In this document: in pieces, positions 10,050 through 19,968 of the stretch
How the letters are laid out: the number at the start of each line of letters is the position of its first letter
Position numbering within the stretch: the stretch's first letter is position 1
Notes under the pieces: generated by a model
Told to the model about the DNA's origin: nothing
Database searches by the model: none
Seen by the model: the letters and a program-made list of their open reading frames with translations, nothing else
DNA from: Sphingomonadaceae bacterium
Lineage (GTDB): Bacteria; Pseudomonadota; Alphaproteobacteria; Sphingomonadales; Sphingomonadaceae
DNA: 64,000 bases
Reading direction: 5' to 3'
NCBI GenBank assembly: GCA_025056155.1
Contig: JANWWL010000004.1
Span: forward strand, 124,001 to 188,000
Program-made: the position numbers and the translations under genes

Positions 10050-10691
10050 ATGGCGGACGAACTGGGACCCGACGACATCCTGCCCGACGCCGCAGGCGAT
10101 CGGCGGGCCCGCGGCCGTGGCCGGGGCGAACGGCGCCGCCGCGAGACGGCCGGCGCCGAGGAAGGCGGCGAGCTCATCGAAAAGCTCGTCCACATCAACC
10201 GCGTGTCGAAGACGGTGAAGGGCGGCAAGCGCTTCGGCTTCGCCGCCCTGGTGGTGGTGGGGGACGGCAAGGGTCGCGTGGGCTTCGGCCATGGCAAGGC
10301 CCGCGAGGTGCCCGAGGCGATCGCCAAGGCGACCGCGGCGGCCAAGAAGGCCATGATCCGCGTGCCGCTGCGCGACGCCCGCACCCTGCACCACGACGGG
10401 CGGGGCCACTTCGGAGCCGGAAAGGTCTACATCCGTTCGGCCACCCCCGGCACGGGCATCATCGCCGGGGGGCCGATGCGCGCCGTGTTCGAGGCCCTGG
10501 GCGTGGCCGACGTGGTGGCGAAGTCGGTGGGGAGCAACAATCCCTACAACATGGTCCGGGCCACGTTCATGGCGCTGTCCGAGCAGACGAGCCCCCGGGC
10601 GGTGGCGCAGCGCCGGGGCAAGAAGGTGGCCGAGTTGCTGGCGCGCCGCGACGGGGCGGCCCCGCGCGACGCCGACGCCGAGGCGGCCTGA
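10050..10691 (+). CDS. rpsE: 30S ribosomal protein S5 with a long Arg-rich N-terminal extension
   Basis: S5 helps set decoding accuracy and lines the mRNA entry channel. The core from about residue 43 is typical: [25 protein letters not shown]-type loop regions, and [19 protein letters not shown]. The first 40 or so residues (acidic [14 protein letters not shown], then an Arg/Gly stretch [15 protein letters not shown]) make it 213 residues, against about 166 in E. coli. N-terminal extensions are known in Alphaproteobacteria; no other start gives a shorter protein with a better ribosome site. Confidence 0.97.
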   Translation: MADELGPDDILPDAAGDRRARGRGRGERRRRETAGAEEGGELIEKLVHINRVSKTVKGGKRFGFAALVVVGDGKGRVGFGHGKAREVPEAIAKATAAAKKAMIRVPLRDARTLHHDGRGHFGAGKVYIRSATPGTGIIAGGPMRAVFEALGVADVVAKSVGSNNPYNMVRATFMALSEQTSPRAVAQRRGKKVAELLARRDGAAPRDADAEAA

Positions 10692-10702
10692 GGAGGCAGG
10701 CA

Positions 10703-10915
10703 ATGGAGACGCGCTGGCTTAAGGTGACCCAGGTGGGCTCGCCCATCCGGCGGCGACAGGATCAGCGCGCGACCCTGGTGGGCCTGGGGCTCAACCGCCT
10801 GCACCGCACGCGCGTGCTGCCCGACACCCCTGCGATACGCGGCATGATCGTCAAGGTGCGCCACTTGCTCAAGGTGGAGGAGGTGACCGACCGCCACGAC
10901 GGGGACCGCCCATGA
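10703..10915 (+). CDS. rpmD: 50S ribosomal protein L30
   Basis: L30 is a small 50S protein absent from some lineages. The 70-residue product contains the family core [20 protein letters not shown] and [34 protein letters not shown] region precedes the ATG. The stop overlaps the rplO ATG as ATGA. Confidence 0.97.
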   Translation: METRWLKVTQVGSPIRRRQDQRATLVGLGLNRLHRTRVLPDTPAIRGMIVKVRHLLKVEEVTDRHDGDRP

Positions 10916-11394
10916 ACCTCAACGAACTCAAGGACAACCCCGGTGCCCGCGAGCCCCGCACGCGGGTCGGCCGGGGCATCGGCTCGGGCAAGGGCAAGAC
11001 CTGCGGCCGGGGCCAGAAGGGGCAGAAGAGCCGCTCGGGCGCGGGAACCCGAGGCTTCGAGGGCGGGCAGATGCCGCTGCACATGCGCCTGCCCAAGCGC
11101 GGCTTCACGAACCCGCTGCGCCGGCAGTATGCGGTCGTCAACCTCGACCGCCTGCAGCAGGCGGTGGACGCCGGCCGGATCGCCGAAGGCTCTCGAGTCG
11201 ACGGGCCGGCCCTCAAGGCGGCCGGCGTGGTGCGGCACTTGCGCGACGGCGTGCGCCTGCTGGGCCGCGGCGAGCTCAAGGCCCGGCTCGACCTGGTGGT
11301 GGCCCACGCGAGCGCCGGCGCGCGCCGCGCGGTGGAAGCTGCCGGTGGCACCGTCATCGAACAGCGCCCCAAGGGCCGCGCGGCCGAGGCATGA
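10912..11394 (+). CDS. rplO: 50S ribosomal protein L15
   Basis: L15 is a late-assembly 50S protein. The 160-residue protein begins [20 protein letters not shown] and carries the glycine-rich [20 protein letters not shown] that is diagnostic for the family. The C-terminal globular part ends in a basic Ala-rich tail. It is followed 33 bases later by secY, the normal order. Confidence 0.98.
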   Translation: MNLNELKDNPGAREPRTRVGRGIGSGKGKTCGRGQKGQKSRSGAGTRGFEGGQMPLHMRLPKRGFTNPLRRQYAVVNLDRLQQAVDAGRIAEGSRVDGPALKAAGVVRHLRDGVRLLGRGELKARLDLVVAHASAGARRAVEAAGGTVIEQRPKGRAAEA

Positions 11395-11427
11395 GCCACG
11401 GTTGCAGCGGGGCGGAGGTCTAGGCCC

Positions 11428-12798
11428 ATGGCGACGGCCGCCGACACCCTGGCCCAGAACCTGAGCTTCGCCGGGTTCGCGAAGGCGACCGACCTTAAGA
11501 AGCGCCTGTGGTTCACGCTGGGCGCCCTCGTCGTGTTCCGCCTGTGCTCGTTCGTGCCCCTGCCCGGCATCGACCCCGTCGCGCTCGACGAGCTGTTCAA
11601 CCGCACGGCCGGCGGCGTGCTCGACTTCTTCAACATGTTCTCGGGCGGGGCGCTCGAGCGCATGTCGATCATCGCGCTGGGCATCATGCCCTACATCACG
11701 GCGTCGATCGTCGTGCAGCTCATGGCCTCGGTGCACGAGCCCTGGAAGGCGCTCAAGAAGGAAGGCGAGGCGGGTCGCAAGAAGCTCAACCAATACACGC
11801 GGATCGGCACCGTGATCCTCACCGTCTTCCAGGGCTATGGCATCGCCGTGGGCCTGGAAGGCTGGGGGGCCTCGAGCGGGGTGTCGGCGGTGATCGACCC
11901 AGGCTGGTTCTTCCGCATCTCGACGATCATCTCGCTTCTGGGGGGCACCCTGTTTCTCATGTGGCTTGGGGAACAGATCACGAGCCGCGGGGTCGGCAAC
12001 GGCATTTCGCTAATCATCATGGCGGGCATCGTGGCCCAGCTGCCCGTGGCGCTGGGCGGCCTGTTCGAACAGGCCCGCACTGGCGCCATCTCGGGCGGCT
12101 TCCTGCTGCTCGTGCTGGCCGGCGCCCTCGCCGTCATCGCCTTCATCTGCTTCATGGAGCGCGCCCAGCGCCGGATCCTGATCCAGTATCCGAAGCGGCA
12201 GGTGGGCAACCGCATGTTCCAGGGCGACCGGTCGCACCTGCCCCTCAAGCTCAACACGCCGGGCGTCATCCCGCCGATCTTCGCCTCCTCGCTGCTTCTG
12301 ATGCCGCTCACCATCGCCCAGTTCGCCGGCGACGGCACGGCGGCAGGGGCGGGAGGACTGGGCACCGACTGGCTGCTGGCCGTCACCACCGCGCTTCAGC
12401 ACGGCGCGCCCCTCTATATGGTGCTCTATGCGGCCGGCATCGTGTTCTTCGCGTTCTTCTATACCGCGGTCGTCTTCAACCCCGAGGAGACTGCCGAAAA
12501 CCTGAAGAAATACGGCGGCTTCATTCCAGGGATTCGCCCGGGCCAGAAGACGGCGGAGTATCTGGACTACGTGCTCACGCGCATCACGGTGGTGGGAGCC
12601 GCCTACCTCACCTTCATCTGCCTGCTGCCCGAGTTCCTGATCGCCGAACTGGCCGTACCGTTCTACTTCGGCGGCACGTCGCTCCTGATCGTGGTGAACG
12701 TCACGATGGACACGGTGGCCCAGATCCAGGGCCATCTGCTGGCGCACCAGTACGAGGGGTTGATTCGCAAGGCCCGCCTGAAGGGCCGCGCCCGCTGA
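11428..12798 (+). CDS. secY: Protein translocase channel subunit SecY
   Basis: SecY is the pore of the SecYEG translocon in the inner membrane. The 456-residue protein is predicted to cross the membrane ten times. Conserved segments include RLCSFVPLPGIDP in TM1, FFNMFSGGALERMSIIALGI, the cytoplasmic loop GITSRGVGNGISLIIMAGI-type region and RPGQKTAEYLDYVLTRIT. The gene sits between rplO and adk, as in most spc operons. Its expression is presumably coupled to the ribosomal genes by position. Confidence 0.98.
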   Translation: MATAADTLAQNLSFAGFAKATDLKKRLWFTLGALVVFRLCSFVPLPGIDPVALDELFNRTAGGVLDFFNMFSGGALERMSIIALGIMPYITASIVVQLMASVHEPWKALKKEGEAGRKKLNQYTRIGTVILTVFQGYGIAVGLEGWGASSGVSAVIDPGWFFRISTIISLLGGTLFLMWLGEQITSRGVGNGISLIIMAGIVAQLPVALGGLFEQARTGAISGGFLLLVLAGALAVIAFICFMERAQRRILIQYPKRQVGNRMFQGDRSHLPLKLNTPGVIPPIFASSLLLMPLTIAQFAGDGTAAGAGGLGTDWLLAVTTALQHGAPLYMVLYAAGIVFFAFFYTAVVFNPEETAENLKKYGGFIPGIRPGQKTAEYLDYVLTRITVVGAAYLTFICLLPEFLIAELAVPFYFGGTSLLIVVNVTMDTVAQIQGHLLAHQYEGLIRKARLKGRAR

Positions 12799-12874
12799 CC
12801 GCCGGTCGGTCGGGGGCCTTGGGGGGCGAACGCCGGCTGAGGCGAGGGGAGAGGCCGGGGGAGGGCCCGAACGC

Positions 12875-13588
12875 ATGCGGCGGGAGGAAGCGAGGGTGGC
12901 GGCGCAGCCTTCGACGGCGGCACCGGCTTTGATCCTGCTGGGGCCGCCCGGCGCCGGCAAGGGCACGCAAGCGCAGCTTCTCATCGAACGGCGGGGCATG
13001 GTGCAGCTGTCGACCGGGGACATGCTGCGCGCGGCCGTGGCCGCCGGCACGCCAGTGGGTCAGGAGGCCCGGGCGATCATGGAGCGGGGCGAACTCGTGC
13101 CCGACTCGGTCGTCTCGGCCTTGATCGACGAGGCGCTGGGCCGGATCCCGGCCGGCCAGGGCGTCATTTTCGATGGCTATCCCCGCACCGTGGCCCAGGC
13201 CGAGGCGCTGGACGGCCTGCTCGCTCGCCACGCGCGGCGCCTGTCCCGCGTGATCGAACTCCAGGTGGACGAGGAGGCGCTGATCGACCGCATCTCGGGT
13301 CGCTTCGCGTGCGCCCGCTGCGGGGCGGGCTATCACGACCGGCACAAGCGCCCGCGCGCGCCCGGCGTGTGCGACGTCTGCGGGTCGACCGAGTTCCGGC
13401 GCCGGCCCGACGACACCGCCGAGACCGTGCGCACGCGCCTGGCCGAATATCGCGCGAAGACCGCTCCGATCCTGCCCGTGTACGAGGCCCGCGGGCTGGT
13501 CGCCCGCGTGGACGGCATGGCGCCCATTGAGGAGGTGGCCCGCGCGATCGATCGCCTGCTCGTCGACGCCGACCGGCCCCACCCTTGA
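12875..13588 (+). CDS. adk: Adenylate kinase with zinc-binding lid
   Basis: Adenylate kinase interconverts AMP, ADP and ATP. The P-loop GPPGAGKGTQ, the NMP-binding STGDMLRA and the DGYPRT motif are intact. The lid carries four cysteines (CARC and CDVC), so it is the zinc type. The protein has about 15 extra residues before the P-loop strand. Two starts are possible: the ATG at 12875 (237 aa, GAGGG site nine bases away) and a GTG at 12896 (230 aa, GGGAGG site eight bases away). I give the longer one; the shorter may be right. Confidence 0.95.
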   Translation: MRREEARVAAQPSTAAPALILLGPPGAGKGTQAQLLIERRGMVQLSTGDMLRAAVAAGTPVGQEARAIMERGELVPDSVVSALIDEALGRIPAGQGVIFDGYPRTVAQAEALDGLLARHARRLSRVIELQVDEEALIDRISGRFACARCGAGYHDRHKRPRAPGVCDVCGSTEFRRRPDDTAETVRTRLAEYRAKTAPILPVYEARGLVARVDGMAPIEEVARAIDRLLVDADRPHP

Positions 13589-13745
13589 CACCGCGCCACT
13601 CTCCGCATAGCGGCAAACGCTCCGATCCCCACCACCGTCGTTGGGTGAAGGCGCGCCGCCGTGCGGCGCCCGAGGGTGCCGGGTGTCGGACGAAGCGACG
13701 AGATGAGGGTCCTGGCCCGGGGCCCTCGTGGAGCGGGAGCAGGTC

Positions 13746-14114
13746 GTGGCACGGATCGCCGGGGTCAACATCCCGACCAACAAGCGCGTGGAGATCGCGC
13801 TCACCTACATTTACGGGATTGGGCGCACGCGCGCGCAGGAGATCACCCGGAAGCTGGGGATCCCCCCGGAGCGGCGCGTGCACGAGCTGACCGACGGCGA
13901 GATTCTGGCGATCCGCGAGACGATCGACCGCGACTATGTGGTGGAAGGCGACCTCCGCCGCGAAGTGCAGATGAACATCAAGCGGCTCATGGATCTCGCC
14001 TGCTACCGCGGTCTTCGGCACCGCAAAGGGCTTCCCGTGCGCGGCCAGCGCACGCACACCAACGCGCGCACGCGCAAGGGCAAGGCCAAGCCGATCCCCG
14101 GGAAGAAGAAGTGA
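13746..14114 (+). CDS. rpsM: 30S ribosomal protein S13
   Basis: S13 forms head bridges to the 50S subunit and contacts the P-site tRNA. I chose the GTG at 13746, which gives the family N-terminus ([20 protein letters not shown] after the initiator) and 122 residues; a GTG 18 bases earlier would add six unconserved residues. The conserved [20 protein letters not shown] is present near the C-terminus. A 157-base spacer after adk precedes it and may hold an alpha-operon promoter that I cannot pinpoint. The stop overlaps the rpsK ATG (TGATG). Confidence 0.96.
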   Translation: MARIAGVNIPTNKRVEIALTYIYGIGRTRAQEITRKLGIPPERRVHELTDGEILAIRETIDRDYVVEGDLRREVQMNIKRLMDLACYRGLRHRKGLPVRGQRTHTNARTRKGKAKPIPGKKK

Positions 14115-14503
14115 TGGGCAAGGAACCCCAGCGACTGAAACGGCGCGAGCGCAAGAACATCACCTCGGCGGTCGCGCACGTCAACGCGACGTTCAACAAC
14201 ACCATGATCACCATCACGGACGCGCAAGGCAACACCATCGCCTGGTCGAGCGCGGGCACGGTGGGGTTCAAGGGCAGCCGGAAATCCACCCCCTACGCAG
14301 CCCAGGTGGCGGCCGAAGATGCGGGCAAGAAGGCCGCCGAACATGGCGTGCGCGTGCTGGAGGTGGAGGTGAAGGGCCCGGGGGCGGGCCGCGAATCGGC
14401 CCTTCGCGCCCTCCAGGCCGTAGGCTTCCAGATCACGTCGATCCGCGACGTGACCCCCATTCCCCACAACGGCTGTCGGCCGCCCAAACGGCGGCGGGTC
14501 TAA
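14114..14503 (+). CDS. rpsK: 30S ribosomal protein S11
   Basis: S11 forms part of the 30S platform near the E site. The ATG at 14114 overlaps the rpsM stop and gives 129 residues. The sequence has [20 protein letters not shown], the [20 protein letters not shown] segment and the end [16 protein letters not shown], all typical. Upstream reading in the same frame falls inside rpsM and is not protein-like. Confidence 0.98.
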   Translation: MGKEPQRLKRRERKNITSAVAHVNATFNNTMITITDAQGNTIAWSSAGTVGFKGSRKSTPYAAQVAAEDAGKKAAEHGVRVLEVEVKGPGAGRESALRALQAVGFQITSIRDVTPIPHNGCRPPKRRRV

Positions 14504-14570
14504 GGGCCCCCGCCGGCGGAGGCGGCGCATACGGATGGAACGACCGGCCCCCAGGGCGGGGCCGATGGGA

Positions 14571-14578
14571 AGAGGTGA
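14571..14578 (+). promoter_or_regulatory. Ribosome binding site that decides the rpoA start
   Basis: The sequence AGAGGTGA ends seven bases before the GTG at 14586. It closely matches the anti-Shine-Dalgarno complement and supports that GTG over two ATG codons 21 and 51 bases farther upstream. Confidence 0.7.
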
Positions 14579-14585
14579 AACGGGC

Positions 14586-15635
14586 GTGGCGGCAGTGTTC
14601 GCAAGGAACTGGCAGGACCTGAAGAAACCCCTGGCGCTGGAAACCCGGCCCGGGGGCTCGGATCGGCGTAAGATCTTCATTGCCGAGCCGCTGGAACGCG
14701 GCTTCGGCCTCACTTTGGGCAACGCGTTGCGGCGGGTGCTCCTGTCCTCGCTCCGGGGGGCGGCCGTGACTGCGATCCGCATCGACGGCGCGCTTCACGA
14801 ATTCCAGAGCCTTCCCGGCGTGCGCGAGGACGTGACGGACATCGTCCTCAACGTGAAGCAAATCGTGATCAAGATGCAGGGCGACGGGCCGAAGCGGCTG
14901 TCGCTGTCGGCCACTGGTCCCGGCGAAGTGCGCGCCGGGCAGATCGCCACCTCGGGCGACATCGAGATCGCCAATCCCGAGCTCGTGATCTGCACCCTCG
15001 ACGAGGGGGCGACCTTCAACATGGAACTCACCGTCCAGACGGGGAAGGGCTATGTTCCGGCCACCCAGAACCGTCCGGCGGATGCTCCCATCGGCCTCAT
15101 CCCGGTGGACGCCCTGTACTCGCCGGTGCGCCAGGTGGCCTATAAGGTGGAACCCACCCGCGTGGGCCAAGACCTCGACTACGACAAGCTCACGCTCACC
15201 GTCGAGACCGATGGCTCGCTTGCCCCGGAGGACGCGGTGGGTTGCGCGGCCAAAATCCTGCAGGACCAGCTGCAGCTCTTCGTGAACTTCGAGGAGACGG
15301 TCGCCCGGCCGCAGCCCGTGCCGGTGGCCGCCAGCGTGAAGCCCGAAGAGCCGCTGAGCCCGCTGATGAACAAGAACCTGTTCAAGAAGGTGGACGAGCT
15401 CGAACTGTCGGTCCGCTCGGCCAACTGCCTCAAGAACGACAACATCATCTACATCGGCGACCTCGTCCAGAAGACCGAGCCGGAAATGCTGCGCACGCCC
15501 AACTTCGGGCGCAAGTCGCTCAACGAGATCAAGGAGGTGCTGTCGTCCATGGGCCTCCGGCTGGGGATGGAGATCCCCGGCTGGCCTCCCGAAAACATCG
15601 AGGAGATGGCCAAGAAGCTCGAGCAGGAGTTCTGA
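14586..15635 (+). CDS. rpoA: RNA polymerase alpha subunit
   Basis: Alpha nucleates RNA polymerase assembly; its C-terminal domain contacts UP elements and activators. With the GTG start at 14586 the protein has 349 residues, close to the 335-340 of relatives. Upstream in-frame ATGs at 14535 and 14565 have poorer ribosome sites. The assembly domain has [20 protein letters not shown], and the C-terminal domain has [17 protein letters not shown] and [17 protein letters not shown]-type residues. The end [18 protein letters not shown] is typical of Alphaproteobacteria. rplQ follows 25 bases later. Confidence 0.97.
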   Translation: MAAVFARNWQDLKKPLALETRPGGSDRRKIFIAEPLERGFGLTLGNALRRVLLSSLRGAAVTAIRIDGALHEFQSLPGVREDVTDIVLNVKQIVIKMQGDGPKRLSLSATGPGEVRAGQIATSGDIEIANPELVICTLDEGATFNMELTVQTGKGYVPATQNRPADAPIGLIPVDALYSPVRQVAYKVEPTRVGQDLDYDKLTLTVETDGSLAPEDAVGCAAKILQDQLQLFVNFEETVARPQPVPVAASVKPEEPLSPLMNKNLFKKVDELELSVRSANCLKNDNIIYIGDLVQKTEPEMLRTPNFGRKSLNEIKEVLSSMGLRLGMEIPGWPPENIEEMAKKLEQEF

Positions 15636-15660
15636 CGGCCCCCGTCGACCGGAGACCCGC

Positions 15661-16065
15661 ATGCGCCACCGCATCGCCCACCGCAAGCTGGGCCGCACGA
15701 CCGCCCATCGCACCGCCCTGCTGCGCAACATGGCGGCCGCCCTCATTCGCCACGAACAGATCACGACCACGCTGGCCAAGGCCCGCGAGCTTCGGCCCTA
15801 CACCGAAAAGCTGGTCACGCTGGCCAAGCGGGGCGGGCTGGCCAACCGCCGGCTGGCGATGCGCCGCCTGATGGACGCCGAGCAGCTCAAGAAACTGTTT
15901 GACGTGCTGGCCCCCCGCTACGCCGACCGGCCGGGAGGCTATACGCGGGTGCTGAAGGCGGGCTTTCGCGCCTCGGACCAGGCGCCCATGGCCGTCATCG
16001 AGTTCGTGGACCGCGATCCCGCAGCCAAGGGCCAGCCCAAGGCCGCGCAGGCCGAGAACGCCTGA
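15661..16065 (+). CDS. rplQ: 50S ribosomal protein L17
   Basis: L17 closes the alpha operon and lies near the exit tunnel. The 134-residue protein begins [20 protein letters not shown] and contains [20 protein letters not shown] and [21 protein letters not shown] short Ala/Lys tail extends the conserved part. The following 185 bases hold no gene that I can support. Confidence 0.98.
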   Translation: MRHRIAHRKLGRTTAHRTALLRNMAAALIRHEQITTTLAKARELRPYTEKLVTLAKRGGLANRRLAMRRLMDAEQLKKLFDVLAPRYADRPGGYTRVLKAGFRASDQAPMAVIEFVDRDPAAKGQPKAAQAENA

Positions 16066-16250
16066 CCCGCACGGCTCCGCGCGCTGGCGGCACCCCGCAC
16101 GGCGGCCGGGCGCGCTGGCGGTCGTGGTCGGCGGGTGGCGGGCGCCAGGCGATCGCCGCTCGCGACCCCGCGGCGCCCGCCCATGGCGCCGCCGGCCGGC
16201 GAAGGGCGGCCGACAGCCTTCCTTGCCCCGTCTCCGACCGCTAGGCGCGG

Positions 16251-17798
16251 GTGGTGGACTCCCTTCTGGTCGTCGACTTCGGCAGCCAGTTCACCCAGCT
16301 CATCGCCCGCCGGGTGCGCGAGGCCGGAGTCTACTGCGAAATCGCCCCCTGCGGCCGGGCGGCCGAGGCGCTTGCGCGCCTGAAGCCCCGGGGCCTCATC
16401 CTTTCGGGCGGGCCGGCCAGCGTCACCGAGGTCACGGCTCCCGCCCTCGACGTGGCGCTCCTCGAGGCCGGCCTTCCCATCCTGGGCATCTGCTACGGCC
16501 AACAGGCGCTCGTGGCCGCCCTCGGCGGCCGGGTGGCCCCAGGTGCAACGCGCGAGTTCGGCCGGGCCTTCGTCGAGGTCGTGGGCGAAAGCCCGCTGCT
16601 GGAAGGCCTCTGGGCGCCCGGCACCCGCCACCAGGTGTGGATGAGCCACGGCGACCGCGTGGAGGAGCTGCCCCCGGGCTTTCGCGTGTTGGCCCGTACG
16701 GAAGGCGCCCCCTTCGCCCTGGTGGCCCACGACGCACGCCGCCTCTACGGCGCCCAATTCCACCCCGAGGTCGTGCACACGCCCGACGGCGCCCGGCTCA
16801 TCGCCCGGTTCGCGCGTGCGATCTGCGGGGCCTCGGGCGACTGGACGATGGCCTCCCACCGCGCGGCCAAGGTCGAAGAGATCCGCCGACAGGTGGGCCA
16901 AGGCCGCGTCGTCTGCGGCCTGTCGGGCGGGGTCGATTCGGCGGTGGCCGCCCTGCTCGTGCACGAGGCGGTGGGCGCGCAGCTCACCTGCATCCTCGTG
17001 GACCACGGGCTCATGAGGAAGGGCGAGGTGGAGGAGGTGGTCGAGCTCTTCCGCCGTCACTACAACATCCCCCTGGTCGTGGTGGACGCCGCCCAGCGGT
17101 TCCTGGCCGCACTTGCCGGGCGAAGCGACCCCGAAGCCAAGCGCAAGGCGATCGGGGCCACGTTCATCGAAGTGTTCGAGGAGGAGGCCGCACGCCTGGG
17201 CGGAGCCGAGTTCCTGGTCCAGGGCACGCTCTATCCGGACGTCGTCGAGAGCGTGTCGGCCCACGGCGGGCCGTCGGCTACCATCAAGAGCCACCACAAC
17301 GTGGGCGGCCTGCCCGAACGCATGAAGCTCGGCCTCGTCGAACCCTTGCGCGAACTCTTCAAGGACGAAGTGCGGGCCCTGGGCCGCGAGCTCGGCCTGC
17401 CCGAGGCCTTCGTGGGCCGCCATCCTTTCCCCGGGCCGGGCCTGGCCATCCGGATCCCGGGCGAAGTCACCCGCGCCGACTGCGACCTGCTCCGCGAGGC
17501 CGACGCCATCTTCATCGACGAGATCCGCCGCGCCGGCCTCTACGAGGCCATCTGGCAAGCCTTCGCGGTGCTGCTCCCCGTCCGCGCCGTGGGCGTCATG
17601 GGCGACGGGCGCACCTACGAACGCGCGCTCGCCCTGCGCGCCGTGACCTCGGTCGACGGCATGACGGCCGACGTGTTTCCGCTACCGCACGAGCTCCTCG
17701 CCCGGGTGGCGACCCGGATCGTGAACGAGGTGCGCGGCATCAACCGCGTCCTCTACGACGTGACGTCAAAGCCCCCCGGCACCATCGAGTGGGAATGA
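16251..17798 (+). CDS. guaA: GMP synthase (glutamine-hydrolysing)
   Basis: GuaA converts XMP, ATP and glutamine to GMP in purine synthesis. The 515-residue protein has an N-terminal class I amidotransferase domain with catalytic Cys in [10 protein letters not shown], the His and Glu in QFHPEVVHT, then the ATP pyrophosphatase P-loop [18 protein letters not shown], and a C-terminal dimerisation domain ending [17 protein letters not shown]. The start is one of two adjacent GTG codons (16251 or 16254). The gene is separate from the ribosomal operon by 185 bases; its usual partner guaB is not in the window. Confidence 0.97.
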   Translation: MVDSLLVVDFGSQFTQLIARRVREAGVYCEIAPCGRAAEALARLKPRGLILSGGPASVTEVTAPALDVALLEAGLPILGICYGQQALVAALGGRVAPGATREFGRAFVEVVGESPLLEGLWAPGTRHQVWMSHGDRVEELPPGFRVLARTEGAPFALVAHDARRLYGAQFHPEVVHTPDGARLIARFARAICGASGDWTMASHRAAKVEEIRRQVGQGRVVCGLSGGVDSAVAALLVHEAVGAQLTCILVDHGLMRKGEVEEVVELFRRHYNIPLVVVDAAQRFLAALAGRSDPEAKRKAIGATFIEVFEEEAARLGGAEFLVQGTLYPDVVESVSAHGGPSATIKSHHNVGGLPERMKLGLVEPLRELFKDEVRALGRELGLPEAFVGRHPFPGPGLAIRIPGEVTRADCDLLREADAIFIDEIRRAGLYEAIWQAFAVLLPVRAVGVMGDGRTYERALALRAVTSVDGMTADVFPLPHELLARVATRIVNEVRGINRVLYDVTSKPPGTIEWE

Positions 17799-17835
17799 CT
17801 TGCCCCGGGCCTGACGCCAGTCCATGTCGGCCCGT

Positions 17836-17843
17836 GAGGGAGG
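17836..17843 (+). promoter_or_regulatory. Ribosome binding site of the metallo-hydrolase gene
   Basis: GAGGGAGG lies seven bases before the ATG at 17851. It supports this start over the in-frame ATG at 17824, which has no such site. Confidence 0.6.
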
Positions 17844-17850
17844 CAACATC

Positions 17851-19182
17851 ATGGCCGATCTTCTGGAACTGTCGCGCCGGGTGATCGACGGCGAAGTGGC
17901 AATGGGCGCGGTGGGGCCCCTCAACCGCATCACCCACGAGCTCTCCGAAATCGCCCCCGGGCTTGCGGTCGTCGAGGCCTTCAGTAACGCCATCCTGTTC
18001 GCGACCGACGCGGGTCTCCTCGTCGTCGACACGTCGAACGAATGGGGCGGGGCGCGGGTCGTGGACGCCATCCGGGGCTGGCGCACCGATCCCTTCTCGA
18101 CCCTCGTCTTCACCCACGGCCACGTCGACCACGTGGGAGGCGCGGGCGCCTTCCTGGCCGACGCCGCGGCCCGCGGCACCCCGCGGCCGAAAGTCGTGGC
18201 GCACGAGAACGTGCCCGCCCGATTCGCTCGCTACCGCCTGACCGACGGTCGGAACCGCATCATCAACGAGCGCCAGTTCGGTCTGTTCCGCCGGGCGGGC
18301 TACGACTTGGCCGGCCGGTCCCGCTTCCTGCCCGATTCCACCCCTGAGCCCGACACCACCTACCGCGACCGGCTGTCGCTCGAGGTGGGGGGGCTCGCGA
18401 TCGAGCTGCGCCACGCCAGGGGCGAGATGGACGACCACAGCTGGGCCTGGATCCCGGCCCACAGGGCCATCTGTGCGGGCGACTTCTTCATCTGGGCCTT
18501 CCCCAACGCCGGCAACCCGCAGAAGGCCCAGCGCTACCCCCGCGAATGGGCGGCGGCGCTGCGCGCAATGGTGGGCATGGGCGCGGAGCTGTTCCTGCCC
18601 GCCCATGGGCTGCCCATCGCCGGCGCCCAACGGATCGCCCGCGTGCTGACCGAGGTGGCGGACGCCCTGGACTTTCTGGTGGACGAGACCCTCCGCCTGA
18701 TGAACGCGGGCGCGACCCTCGACGACGTCCTGCACTCGGTGCGGATCGACCCCGCCGAGCTCGAGAAGCCCTGGCTTGCCCCCGTCTACGATGAGCCCGA
18801 GTTCGTGATCCGCAACATCTGGCGGCTCTACGGCGGGTGGTGGGATGGGGCACCCGCCCACCTCAAGCCCGCACCCGCCCGGGCGCTGGCCGCGGAACTC
18901 GCCTCGCTCGCCGGGGGAGCGCGCCGGCTGGCCCAGCGGGCGGAGGCCCTCGCCACCACCGACCTCAGGCTTGCCAGTCACCTCATCGACTTCGCCGTCG
19001 ACGCCGCGCCCGAGGATGCGGCGATCCACGCCATCCGCGCCCGGATCTACCAGGCCCGCCGCGATGCCGAGACCTCGCTCATGGCCAAGGGGATCTTCGG
19101 CGCGGCGGCCGACGAGGCGGCCGCGCGGGCCGGCGCAGCCACCGCTCCGCCACCCCGGTCGGGCGCCGAGCGCGGCGGGTGA
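17851..19182 (+). CDS. Metallo-beta-lactamase-fold hydrolase with alkyl-sulfatase-type dimerisation domain
   Basis: This 443-residue protein belongs to the metallo-beta-lactamase superfamily: the metal-binding motif THGHVDHVGG lies near residue 100, with later candidate ligands in CAGDFF and AHGLPI. After about residue 270 it continues into a helical part with LYGGWWDGAPAHLKP, typical of the dimerisation domain of SdsA1/BDS1-like alkyl sulfatases. The substrate is unknown; it could be a sulfate ester hydrolase or another hydrolase of this group. It has no evident signal peptide. The TGATG-free gap to arsC is 68 bases, so they may be cotranscribed. Confidence 0.82.
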   Translation: MADLLELSRRVIDGEVAMGAVGPLNRITHELSEIAPGLAVVEAFSNAILFATDAGLLVVDTSNEWGGARVVDAIRGWRTDPFSTLVFTHGHVDHVGGAGAFLADAAARGTPRPKVVAHENVPARFARYRLTDGRNRIINERQFGLFRRAGYDLAGRSRFLPDSTPEPDTTYRDRLSLEVGGLAIELRHARGEMDDHSWAWIPAHRAICAGDFFIWAFPNAGNPQKAQRYPREWAAALRAMVGMGAELFLPAHGLPIAGAQRIARVLTEVADALDFLVDETLRLMNAGATLDDVLHSVRIDPAELEKPWLAPVYDEPEFVIRNIWRLYGGWWDGAPAHLKPAPARALAAELASLAGGARRLAQRAEALATTDLRLASHLIDFAVDAAPEDAAIHAIRARIYQARRDAETSLMAKGIFGAAADEAAARAGAATAPPPRSGAERGG

Positions 19183-19250
19183 CGAGACGCCAGCGTGCGA
19201 CCACGGCACCGCAGAGGCCGAGCCGCCTGAGAGGCGCGACGAAGGGCCAG

Positions 19251-19673
19251 GTGACGAGGCCGGCCTCCAAGGCTACCCCGCGTCTCGTGATCGTCGTCTA
19301 CCACAATCCGGCCTGCGGCACCTCGCGCAACGTGCTCGCCATCGTCCGCGCAAGCGGCGAGGAGCCCGTGGTGGTCGAATACCTTCAGGAAGGCTGGACT
19401 CGCGCGCAGCTTCTCGGGTTGTTCGCCGCGGCCGGCCTCACCCCGCGTCAGGCGCTCCGGGCCAACGTGCCTGAGGCCCAGGGGCTGGACGACGCGGACG
19501 ACGAGACGCTGCTTGCGGCCATGGTGCGCCATCCCATCCTCGTGAACCGGCCCATCGTCTGCTCGCCCCGGGGCGTGCGGCTGTGCCGCCCGTCGGAGGC
19601 GGTGTTGCCTCTTCTTGACCGGCCGCCGCCTCCCGAGTTCCGCAAGGAAGATGGAAGCCCCCTGTCCGCTTGA
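19251..19673 (+). CDS. arsC: Glutaredoxin-coupled arsenate reductase (ArsC family)
   Basis: The protein matches the E. coli plasmid-type ArsC along its length: the active-site segment YHNPACGTSRN with the catalytic cysteine, then HPILVNRPIV and GVRLCRPSEAVL with the arginine residues that bind arsenate. It reduces arsenate to arsenite using glutathione and glutaredoxin. The GTG at 19251 gives 140 residues, the normal length, and has AAGGG upstream; a later GTG at 19287 would trim the start to the first strand. No arsenite exporter or ArsR regulator is next to it, so it is not a full ars operon. Confidence 0.88.
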   Translation: MTRPASKATPRLVIVVYHNPACGTSRNVLAIVRASGEEPVVVEYLQEGWTRAQLLGLFAAAGLTPRQALRANVPEAQGLDDADDETLLAAMVRHPILVNRPIVCSPRGVRLCRPSEAVLPLLDRPPPPEFRKEDGSPLSA

Positions 19674-19693
19674 GCCCCGATGGCGACCCTCCC

Positions 19694-19930
19694 GTGATCC
19701 GCCTCACCCTTCTGCTCCTGTTGCCGACGTTGGCCGGCTGCATGGCGGCCAAGGTGGTCACGCTGCCCGTGAAGGCGGCGGGCACGGCGATCGAGACGGC
19801 CTGGGATGCCGCCACCACCACCCAGCGGGAGGCCGACGAGGACCGGGGCAAGGCCCTGCGCAAGGCCGAGGAACGGGCCGCGCGCGACCGGGGCCGGGCC
19901 GAACCCGCTCGCACCTCCGCACCGCGCTGA
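19694..19930 (+). CDS. Small predicted lipoprotein
   Basis: This 78-residue protein starts at the GTG at 19694 with a hydrophobic signal peptide and the lipobox LAGC, so the mature part should be a lipid-anchored periplasmic protein. The rest is short, with VTLPVKAAGTAIETAWDAAT followed by a charged Arg/Glu/Lys helix. Comparable short lipoproteins of unknown role occur in other Alphaproteobacteria. A TTG 24 bases earlier would place charged residues before the signal and is less likely. It overlaps the end of arsC only if that TTG is used. Confidence 0.65.
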   Translation: MIRLTLLLLLPTLAGCMAAKVVTLPVKAAGTAIETAWDAATTTQREADEDRGKALRKAEERAARDRGRAEPARTSAPR

Positions 19931-19968
19931 ACCTTCCCCCGTCGGCCCGCGTCTGACAGGGGGGCGCC

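Noticed and set aside
16066-16250. Possible small gene or RNA before guaA
   Set aside because: Only imperfect GC-rich repeats; no start, ribosome site or structured RNA that I can support.
15939-17558. 539-codon reverse frame opposite rplQ and guaA
   Set aside because: It is a GC-rich antisense shadow: composition is rich in His, Gly and Ala with no domain, and guaA covers the region convincingly.
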